A program made the position numbers and the translations under genes. Under the pieces are notes generated by a model. It did no database searches and had not been told where the DNA came from. It saw only the letters and a list, made by a program, of their open reading frames with translations. DNA of 64,000 nt, taken from Amorphophallus konjac. Its lineage: Eukaryota > Streptophyta > Magnoliopsida > Alismatales > Araceae. Numbering within the stretch: position 1 is the stretch's first letter; each line of letters starts with the position of its first letter. Shown here in pieces: positions 55,493 through 64,000 of this stretch. The stretch is from NCBI GenBank assembly GCA_022559845.1, contig CM040126.1, forward strand, positions 44,262,458 through 44,326,457. The letters are read 5' to 3'.

Positions 55493-57704
55493 TTGATATG
55501 TTGCAGGTGTGCCTTGGTGAGAGAAATAAAAGGGGTAATTTAGCCAAGGCACTCAAAAAGGAAGCCCCAGGATTCTACATCTCAGGTTAGTTCTGAACTT
55601 GTTTTTAAATTTCATCATCTGAAAATGCCGATTTGTCTGTTTGATATCTGAAATTGTTGAACTGTTCGATTGATTGTCTGATATTCTCTTCATGTCTAGT
55701 TGATCAGTCTGCATTCCAGACTCAGCTAATGAGTTTTACCTTGCATATATCTGATGCTCTTCTCTCACTGATTATTGCACTGTGTAAATGGACTGCATGC
55801 TTGTTGTTGAATGCATAACTTACTGATTGTGAATAGTTCTTCAGTGTACAGAGTCATTGCATGTGTCTAATGTCTGCATACATTATTTGCATGACTGACT
55901 TTGAAGTTGTTCAATGCATATAGAACTGATTTGCATGGTTGTCATTTGCCTATTGTCGTAGACTGCATGTTTTTCAATGCATAATAGGGCTGCTTTGCAC
56001 TACATTATCATTTGCTTAACCCTGGTATATAAAATGGTATGTTACTAAAGGGCAAGGAAAACTGCCCGGAGGGTTCTACCATGTGTGAGATGGTCTTTGA
56101 GATTAGGTTCTCCGCCAAGTACCATGGGTCCTGTCTTCATGTAGAACAGTGCACTGCATCATATGTTGAAAAATCTGAAAAAGGATAAAAATGCTTATAA
56201 CTTGGATGCATAAATCTGAATAGATTGCACACTTGTCTCATGTATCCTTGGTGCATAGTCTGCATGTAGGACAATATGTTGCATAGCATATCTCTTGCAT
56301 CATGATGTCAGGGGGAGCTGAGAGTTCTATTCAATTCATTGAATCCTATTCACTTCTCAGTGTTCTCATTCAAATGATTCATATTCTTTGACATCAGTTG
56401 CTCATTGAACCATATTGCCAATTGCTATCCTTTCCCCATCATTTTCACTAAACAACAGCTTTGCATCTGGTTTAGTACATTGAATGGTGATTATTGCAAT
56501 TGTTCACTTATAAGAATCACACTTACAAATTGAAAGGAACTAAAGGTTTAACCTTTATAAATTGGAGAGTTAAGTGTCTGCACTTCATAATTTGAGATAA
56601 AAGAAAACTTTTATAGCTCTTAATCTTTATCTCATGGCTAAAATAGAAAAAGTTTTTGTAATACCTAAATGTGTTGAACTGGATATGTCTAGAACAGGCT
56701 ATTAAGAGTGTGTACTGATTTTTTAAAACAATCACTCTAAAAGAATTAAGGACAGCAGTAAATAAGATCATTAATGTTAAGAACTGAACACAGTGACAGA
56801 GCAATGGCTGAATTGCACTGAGAAACTGTGAACTCCTCCAAAGAAGCAGGAGAATTCACATGTCATGAGGTGATTCAGAATATCTCTGTTCATAGGGTCA
56901 AATCTATCGGGGGAGTCCTCACCAAGTAATTGAGAGTACTGGCCTCTAATCAAGGTGTACCCTTAATGTCAAAAGTGAAGACTATCCTTTGTGGGTTCTG
57001 ATCTGAAATAGGTCTAGTAGTTTATGCCTAGTAACTGGGGGTACCTGCCTCTGATCAAGGTGTACACCTAATGTCAACAGCATAAATGCCACTGATCTAT
57101 TTACTTAGTTCAGGTTCTGAAAAATTCAAAAGTGAAAATCAAACTGCTGTAACCCTTCGAAAAATCAAAAGTCAATGAGTGAAAATTATTTTCAATACAT
57201 ATTCAAACTGCCATTCTTGATCTTCCATGTTTAATCACAAAAGGGTATTATTTCTGACTTATCTATTAATACCATGTGCCCTAGATTCATTGCTATAAAT
57301 GGAATCTATAAACTCTTGTTCAGGGGTCAAATGTTTTACTCTAGATTTATCACTGTTAAACCTGAATTTTTGTCAAAATTGTATGTTGTTGATTCTTATA
57401 CTTTAACAGTTGTTTATAATCATGCTTCCTTTCTGAACCTATGATTCAGCTGTTGTCAAGTGACCCTCCTACCTTCTCTACCTTGTTTATCTGCTCATAT
57501 TCCTTCTCAAAGGGGGAGCATTTATTTAGGGGGAGAAATAATTCAGGAGGAGTCATACCTTCAGGGGGAGTTTATTGCTCTAGAAGTCACTTGCATGCAT
57601 ACTGCCATGTTGCACTCATGTTCTTATTGTTCTTCCCTTTTCGATTATGTCAAAGGGGGAGAAAATTTTGTGTGTGACTCACTGTCACTGTTTATTACCA
57701 TCAT
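55493..57704. other. Non-coding 3' internal region of the Gag-only element
   Basis: About 2.2 kb of AT-rich sequence where pol would be expected. No protease, RT or integrase motif is visible in any frame. A diverged duplication with CTGATCAAGGTGTACACCTAATGTCAA-type text occurs near 56955 and 57050. GGGGGAG purine tracts recur from 57510 on (57512, 57530, 57567, 57655). Confidence 0.7.
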
Positions 57705-57719
57705 CAAAAAGGGGGAGAA
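57705..57719 (+). promoter_or_regulatory. Polypurine tract of the Gag-only element
   Basis: AAAAAGGGGGAGAA directly before the LTR start TGTTGTGCCCC (57720). Several upstream GGGGGAG tracts could act as additional plus-strand primers. Confidence 0.85.
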
Positions 57720-60700
57720 TGTTGTGCCCCTTAGGCACAAGCATGTGCTATGTTGCTTTGATGATAGCAATGCTATTTGGTTTTGATGATAGCAAGACAG
57801 TGAGTGCTTTTGAGTGCATTTGATATTATGTTTTGATGATAGCAATATGAATGCATATGACTGTGACTGATATATTATCTGGAGAATGCATGTGTATGAT
57901 TGATATATTGTTTGTGCTTGACTTCTGTTCTGTGCATTGCATTGCATCATTTGCATTCAAGCCTTGAAGTCTGTACATCATGTTCATTCAGTTCACTTCA
58001 AGTCTGTCAGCTGTGTGCATTGGATTCCAAGTCTATACAGCCTCTGTGTGTTCTTTACATTCCATTCACTGCTGTTTCCATTTCTCATATGTCATGGGTC
58101 GACACATCCTCTGATGGGTCGACTCCTTCAGCAGTCATGCTAAGTCTGTACATCCGATTGCCTTTGCTTTGGTCAAGCCTGTACAGCCAGGGAGACTGTT
58201 AAGTCTATACATTCCTTCACGGTAGCTGGCACGAGGTGAAGTCTGTACAATGGTCTTAACTTTCCAAGTCTGTACATTGGCCTCCATGCCTCAAGTCTCT
58301 ACATCGGATTATTTGGCCAAGTCTGTACAGCCAATGCCTTCATTGATTCCAAGTCTGGACACTGGTCTTCAGGCGTTTCAAGTATGCACATTGATTCAGG
58401 CTCTCCAAGTCTATACAATGAAGTCTGAACATTACATTTGCATTCACAATGTCTTCACACCTGAAGTCTATACATTGTGTCGTTCACATCTGCAAGTCTA
58501 GACATTGGAAAGTCTATACAGACTTCAGCGTCTCATTTAGCGTCTAAGGCAAAGTCTACACGTTGCTACAGTAACGCAAGTCTATACATTGTCTTAGGCT
58601 AAGTGTGTACAGCCTATGTCTCATGCAGCGTCAACACTGTGAGCATTCTCAAGTCTGCAGCGTCAACGCTGTGAGTGTGTACATCGCATTCACGTTTCAC
58701 AAAGTCTATACATTATGCATGTTTGAGTTGAAGTCTATACAGAGTCTGTTTTCATTTGAAGTCTGTACATCAAGTCTTCACATTCTAAGTCTGTACAGCC
58801 GTTGGATTTGGACTCAGAGTCTGTACACTCGATTCGCCTTTGAATTGGTCAAGTGTGTACACTCCTTCACTGTAGCTTTCACGTATCCAAAGTCTACACA
58901 TCGTGAAAGTCTATACATTCTTCACTGACTTTCGTTCAAGGCAAAGTCTATACATTGGGGTCTTTCCCTACGTTTCATAAGTGAAGTATGTACATCCGTT
59001 TCTGAAGCCTGAAGTCTATACACTCCAGCCTATTCCTACGATCAAGGCTTCAGCTACACTCTAAGTCTGTACATTGGCTTCGCTTCATCAAGTCTGTACA
59101 CTGACTCGATTCGTGTCCCTAAAGTCTATACATCCACAGTGAAATCCAAAGTCTATACATTGGTCTTCACATTGAAAGCTTATACATTGCTGGATGATCA
59201 AGTCTGTACATCCACAGTGAAAATTTGAAGTCTGTACACTGCTTGAGCCTCAACAAGTCTGTACATCGCCTTAAGTGCTTCAAGTCTATTCATTGGCTCA
59301 AGCTTCCAAGTCTGTACACTGGTTCAAAGTCTACACAACGCCTCTTTGATTCTAAGTCTTTACATTCGTTTTAAGGCAAAGTCTGTACATTGCCTTTGTG
59401 CTTCAAAGCCTGTCGATTAAAGAGTCTGCACATTGGTTGTTCACACGTTCCTGCAGTCTGAAGTCTCTACATTGCTTTCGCCTATTTTTTTATATAAGTA
59501 TCATAAAGTCTGTACGTTGCTTTAGCCTTTACCTTCACAGCAAAGTCTATACAATGCAATGCATAAACTTAGAACTGATGACTTCGTTTCATCTGTCTGA
59601 CAGGGACTGAAGAGGCTAATGAACCCCTTAAAGCAAGAGGGCTGAAGCCATCCAATTTTCGCTGCTGGAACACACCAATGCGTCAACGCCTTGATCAAGT
59701 AGCGTGGACGCAGTAGTTCAAGTATCCCTTCTTGCAGCCTCTGGAGTACATTGGCAGCATCGACGCTGCAGCTCCATGCGTCAACGCAGCATGCTGACAG
59801 CGTCAACGCAGCACGTCTATCTGCTGAAGACCTGCTCACTGGAACGCATCAATGCGTCAACGCCACGGGTTGGAAGCGTCGACGTAGCAGTTAAAAAGGG
59901 TTGAAGATCTCTGAAGGGTGCGTCAACTCCTTGGATCAAATGGGTTGACGCCATCTAACTCCAGTTGCTGAGCGTACTGATGAATGGGCACGTGACCTGA
60001 AGCTGGCACTTGACACGTGATCCGAGGTGGGTGCTGAACACGTGATCCGAGAAGGAATCTTCTGGACGGAAGGCGTGAGAAGCACACGCCCTATCTCACT
60101 ACTGCTGCTGGTATATAATGGAGCCTTCGTCTTCAGATGGAGGCTGATCGTGATCGAAGCCAGGGAGCAGAAGAAGAGAAGAAAAAAGCAGAGAGCAGAA
60201 GCTGACAGAAGAAAAAGAGAAAAAGGAGAGAGAGCTTCCACGATCCAGCAGAAGAAAAGAAAAAGAGAAAGAGAGAAAAGGAGAACAGAGATCGAGAGAA
60301 GAAGAGAAGTGCAGCAGATAAGAAAGAGAAAAGAGAGAGTGAAGAAAGAGAGTGAGATCGAGGGAGATCTGTTCTTGATGGACCATGGATCAAATCCAGG
60401 GCATCCAGCTCTTTAAGAGCCACATTGTGCTTCATTGTTTACAGCTTTCATATTGCTATTTATTTCTATTTTTCTATTTTCTATTTTACATCTTCTTCAA
60501 GCTGTTAGTCAGCGGATTGCAGAGGTGCTGCCTCTGGACGGCTAAGCTGTATTGCCCAGCAGTTTGCAGTGGAGGATTCCACTGGACAGCAAGCTGTGTT
60601 GTTCAGCGGGACGAGGAGGATTCCTCGGACGGCAAGCTGTGTTGCCCAGCGGTTGTATGGCAAGCTGTGATGTCCAGCTGTTCAAGCTGTGAGTCAGCGG

Positions 60701-61117
60701 AATCCACACTCGGTTTGAGTGTGGGGTGGATGTAGGTCTGCTGGACCGAACCACCTAAAAAACCCCTTGTGCATTGTGGTTTGTTTTGTTCCATTGTGCT
60801 TCCGCTAGATGAATGCATAGGGGCGCTCCATGTGTTTGGCTTCTGGTTGAGCAGAAGAGTTAATTAGTCTTCTTAGAGTGTTTTAATTTGTCAAGAGAGC
60901 GAAATTCTAGTTGAGCTATATTGTGTCTAAATCTGTCTTGTTAGCACTCTAGTTATCTTATGTGTGTTTGTTTAGTTCCGCATCTGCCCATAAGCATTTA
61001 AGCTTGTCTAGTTTGCGAACTAGTAATTCTAGTGAGCATCATTTTTTTAATTGGGTGAAAGATTATTAAAGGGCTATATTCATTCACCCCCCTCTGAATA
61101 CTGCACCGAACCCAACA
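57720..61117 (+). repeat. 3' LTR of the Gag-only element
   Basis: Nearly identical to 31650-35026. The main difference is an extra 22 bases or so at about 59793-59814 (a duplicated GCGTCAACGCAGCA segment). It ends CCCAACA, followed by GGGGT. Confidence 0.95.
60112..60118 (+). promoter_or_regulatory. TATA box in the 3' LTR
   Basis: TATATAA, the counterpart of 34020-34026. Confidence 0.5.
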
Positions 61118-61122
61118 GGGGT
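61118..61122. repeat. Target-site duplication GGGGT, right copy
   Basis: Identical to 31645-31649. Confidence 0.9.
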
Positions 61123-61631
61123 GTGCCGCTGGAGGTCACCAGCGGCCGTGCCGTTGAAGGTACCGAAAGGGGGTGTGCCGTTGGGGCTGTCCGTAGGGGG
61201 CATGTTGCTGGAGGCGCTTCAAGGTGTGCCGCTGGGGGGCGACCTGGGTGTGCCACTGGGGGGCAACCTAGGCGTGTCGCTGACGGTGTCGCAGGGGTGT
61301 GCCGTTGATGGCCACCAGAGGGGGTGTGCTGCTAGGGGCCACCAGGTGTGTGCCGAGTAGGGCACGAAGACAGTGTGCCGTTGGAGGGCAGGCTTGAGCC
61401 CTGTTGCAAGCACGGATTGCGGTCTAATGGATTTTCTTTGGGGCTCATGAGTTGTGAGCTTCCCGAGGGTTGATTTCTCTTCGCTGTCGTGACTCCGGAG
61501 GCGGCTTCACGGCAGTGTGTGTATATTCGAAGAGTCCGGATGACCCATCCTTCTCCGGAGTTTCTTTGCTTGATGTTGTATTGATGTGAGATCGAGCAGG
61601 ACATATGGATGTGCAATTTTACACGTCCACA
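61123..61631 (+). repeat. 5' LTR of LARD copy 1, second part
   Basis: The TGCCGCTGGAGG minisatellite interrupted at 31649 continues to about 61400. The last 230 bases align with the LTR ends of copy 2 (GTTGTGAGCTTCCCG, TCTCTTCGCTGTCGTG, GTGCAATTTT, GTCCACA). Confidence 0.85.
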
Positions 61632-62689
61632 AATGCCCCCCACCACGGGTGACACGGGCGAAGGATGAGCCGAGCGGTGCACGTGGGTGCACTTACCCTC
61701 ATAGGGTGTCTTCTTTCTTTTCTTTTCTCTCTCCTCCTTTTTTCTCTTCCCCCTTTTTTCTTCTCTTTTTTTTCTCTTTTTTTCCTTCTTTTCTTCTTCT
61801 TCTTTTTTTTCTTTTTTTGTGTTTCTTTCTCTCTCTTTTTTATATTTTCTCTTCTCTTTTTTTTCTTTTCTTCTCTTTTTTTCTCGTTTCTTTCTCTCTC
61901 TCTTTTTTCTTTTCTCTTGTCTTCTTTTATTTACTTCTTTTATTTCTTTTTCTTCTCTTTATAACAACTCTGGACAACCGCTGGCGGGGATGCCGATAAT
62001 TGGATAGCTGTCGGCTGGGATGTCGATGATTAGAAAGATGTCGGCTTAGGAGGCCGATGGTTGAATAGCTGTCGGCTCGGAGGCCGATGACTGAGAAGTT
62101 GTCGGCTTAGATGCCAATGACCGGGGTTAAGAAATCGGGCCACATGGGCCGGAACCCAGGAAGCATGCTAGAAGAGCCGAATGATGTTCGGGAGGTGGGC
62201 CATAGAGGCCAAAATTTTTGGAAAGCGAGCCACGACGGCGGAGGGAAGGGTTTATTCCTTTGAAAGAATTTTTGGTCGCCCGAAGGGATGGAGAGAAGAG
62301 TTTTGTTTATTTAATGATCTGGACGGGAGGTCCAAATCAAAGGTGATGTTTGTCACCGAAGGGGCGGCGAGAAGAGTTTGTTTATTTAATGATCTGGACG
62401 GGAGGTCCAAATCAAAGGGGTATTCGTCACCCGAAGGGACGGAGAGAAGAGTTTATTTATTCAATGATCTGGACGGGAGGTCTAAATCAAAGGGGTATTC
62501 GTCGCCCGAAGGGACGAAGAGAAGAGTTTGTTTATTCAATGATCTGGACGGGAGGTCCAAATCAAAGGGAAAAGGCATTACAAATTTATTCATCAATGCC
62601 GATGGGCTGTCGGGAACTGACGTGGTCTATTCACGAACGCGGGGTGAGTGTCAGAGGAAGGGTCTTTTGACGGAAGGTTCGATCTGGAG

Positions 62690-63320
62690 TGAAGGAAAGT
62701 TTTGTTCTCTGGCTGGATGGCAGGTCCGAACCAGAGTAAAAGGGTCTCTTGGTTCTCTAGCCGGACGTTAGGTCCGATCTGGAGTGGAGGAAAGTTTTGT
62801 TCTCTGGCTGGACGGCAGGTCCGAACCAGAGTGAAAAGGTGTCTTGGTTCTCTAGCCGGACGGAAGGTCCGATCTGGAGTGGAGGAAAGTTTTGTTCTCT
62901 GGCTGGACGGTAGGTCCGAACTAGAGTGAAAAGGTGTCTTGGTTCTCTAGCCGGACGGAAGGTCCGATCTGGAGTGGAGGAAAGTTTTGTTCTCTGGCTG
63001 GATGGCAGGTCCGAACCAGAGTGAAAGGGTCTCTTGGTTCTCTAGCCAGACGGAAGGTCCGATCTAGAGTGAAAGGAAGTTTTGTTCTCTGGCTGGACAG
63101 CAGGTCCGAACCAGAGTGAAAGGGTCTCTTGGTTCTCTAGCCGAACGGAAGGTCCAATCTAGAGTGAAGGGATCTTTTGTTCTCCATCCGGACGGAAGGT
63201 CCAATCTAGAGTGGAAGGAAGTTTTGTTCTCTGGCTGGGCGGCAAGTCCGAACCAGAGTGAAAGGATTTTTTTTTGTTCTCTAGCCAGACGGAAGGTTCG
63301 AACCAAAGTGAGAGGATTTG
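62690..63320. repeat. Dimeric hairpin array in LARD copy 1
   Basis: Alternating units of about 47 bases: CTCTGG-CT-GGAC-GGCAG-GTCC-GAA-CCAGAG and CTCTAG-CC-GGAC-GGAAG-GTCC-GAT-CTGGAG, the latter also as CTCTAG...CTAGAG (near 63045-63070). Each is a stem within a stem. Linkers are TGAAAGGGTCTCTTGGTT and TGGAGGAAAGTTTTGTT. Copy 2 does not have this block. Confidence 0.8.
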
Positions 63321-63349
63321 ATGTTCTTTAATGCGCCAAGAGTACCGGC

Positions 63350-63640
63350 TATGAAATCTGAAGCCGAGGAAGTGGACCGCAAGGGCCAGAATCGGTGTTG
63401 CGAAAGTAGGCCGTGAAGGCTAAGATCAGGGAAGCGGACTAGGAGAGCCGCAATAGGGAAGCTGGCTGCAAAAGTCGAAATTGAGGAGTAGGCTATGAGA
63501 GCCCTAACCGGGGAAGCGAGCTACGGAAGCCGAAGTTGGGAGATTAGCGAGCCGCGAGGGAATGAAGTAGGCCATGAGGGCCAAGATTGGGCTGTACGAG
63601 CCAGAATTGGGAAAGCAGGCTGCGATAGCCGAAATTGAGT
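63350..63640. repeat. Diverged GGCT/AGCC hairpin units in LARD copy 1
   Basis: Units such as GTAGGCC-GTGAA-GGCT, GGCT-ATGAG-AGCC, AGCT-ACGGA-AGCC and GGCC-ATGAG-GGCC. Same design as 44880-45130 in copy 2 but more diverged and with linkers of different text. Confidence 0.65.
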
Positions 63641-64000
63641 TTATTTTTTATTATTTTTTATTGCTATTATTATTTATTTCTTTATTCAAGCATGCAGGCA
63701 TTCGTCAGCAGGCGTAACATAAGTATAGATAAGGCAGCTCCCTCTATAGGGGATGGGATAGGGACATCGCCCATAATTCGTAGACATGGTGCAGGCCAGA
63801 AGGCATAGCTAAGGGGTGGTGCACCCGTCAAGAGGATATCGCATGTCTTGCGTGCATAGCTTAAATTCACACATTTCACCCGAGACAACTCTTCGTGGAG
63901 TGGAGGAGCAAACGTGTGAGCTAAAGGCCTTAAACATAGGGATATGCAGGTTTTCTAAGCAACACTCGAGGATTACTCTAGCGCCTACACATGGGTTTCA

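Larger units (their letters stand above)
31650..61117 (+). mobile_element. Gag-only copia-like LTR element (TR-GAG type), interrupted by LARD copy 2
   Basis: LTRs of 3377 bp (31650-35026) and 3398 bp (57720-61117) start TGTTG and end CAACA, are nearly identical, and are flanked by a perfect GGGGT duplication. The internal part (35027-37442 plus 55087-57719) has a methionine-tRNA-type primer-binding site, a gag, and about 2.2 kb without coding before a polypurine tract. There is no protease, RT, RNase H or integrase. Gag-only plants elements are known as TR-GAG. The TGTTG LTR start, long LTRs, GGGGGAG tracts and multi-knuckle Gag suggest the SIRE/Maximus branch of copia as the source. Confidence 0.9.
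27565..64000 (+). mobile_element. LARD-like LTR element, copy 1 (5' LTR and start of the internal region; runs off the window)
   Basis: It starts TGTGGATGC in the gypsy LTR. Its 5' LTR is 27565-31649 joined to 61123-61631, once the Gag-only element is taken out, about 4.6 kb and ending GTCCACA. Both halves align with the LTR of copy 2 (37443-42198): the start, the AT-rich stretch, the TGCCGCTG-type minisatellite and the last 250 bases. The internal region from 61632 begins AATGCCCCCCACC as in copy 2. No protein-coding region is seen. TG...CA ends, long direct repeats and 5-bp duplications (in copy 2) make it an LTR element of LARD type. Confidence 0.85.
61632..64000. other. Internal domain of LARD copy 1 (partial), non-coding
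   Basis: It begins AATGCCCCCCACCACGGGTG like copy 2. A nearly pure pyrimidine tract (61705-61960) is followed by hairpin units (61980-62115), a 60-odd-base array with CTGGACGGGAGGTCC (62262-62575), a dimeric hairpin array (62690-63320), GGCT/AGCC-type units (63350-63640) and the conserved core (63690 on). The frames here are low-complexity; none looks like a gene. Confidence 0.75.

Noticed and set aside
1..64000. Host protein-coding genes, tRNA or rRNA genes
   Set aside because: Every coding signal recognised belongs to a transposable element. The only tRNA-like matches are short primer-binding sites.

Overview
The window is intergenic, transposon-packed plant DNA. I find no host gene, tRNA, rRNA or organellar gene. 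The diagnostic families are plant-typical: a chromodomain Ty3/gypsy element, two Tat-type Ty3/gypsy elements with the same primer-binding site, a Ty1/copia remnant, a CACTA (En/Spm) transposon with a Transposase_24-type gene, a Gag-only copia-like element and a large non-coding LTR element (LARD-like) present twice. A seed plant with a large genome, most likely an angiosperm, fits best; the species cannot be told from what I see.

Layout, left to right. 1-5650: rearranged chromovirus remnant, with an inverted 3' end (1-1187), a gag fragment, an unrecognised open frame, an integrase tail plus chromodomain, and a long LTR-like region; the inverted left end and the right end form about 1.2-kb inverted arms. 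5655-8598: 5' half of a minus-strand Tat-like element with an open gag. 8599-11423: 3' half of a copia element, all in one frame but full of stop codons. 11424-16833: left end of a CACTA element with a multi-exon minus-strand gene. 16834-27564: a Tat-type gypsy element with two RNase H domains and a long antisense ORF. 27565-64000: a LARD-like element that runs off the window. Inside its first LTR lies a complete Gag-only element (31650-61117), and inside that element's gag lies a second, complete copy of the LARD-like family (37443-55081).

The right two thirds is therefore a Russian doll: copia LTR > CACTA > Tat gypsy > LARD copy 1 > Gag-only element > LARD copy 2. The inner junctions are supported by target-site duplications (perfect GGGGT for the Gag-only element; GAGAG/GGGAG for LARD copy 2) and by continuity of the interrupted sequence across the insertions. 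LTR pairs look most alike in the inner elements, as the nesting order predicts.

The least expected content is in the LARD-like family. It has LTRs of about 4.7 kb, no coding capacity, no recognisable primer-binding site, and an internal domain built almost wholly of tandem arrays. Many monomers of those arrays, and a repeated two-hairpin cassette in the LTR, are short inverted repeats whose two arms change together between copies (for example TGCCA/TGGCA, TGCCG/CGGCA and TGTCA/TGACA). That looks like conserved RNA or DNA structure without conserved sequence. No autonomous, intact element is visible; several defective families may depend on proteins supplied from elsewhere.
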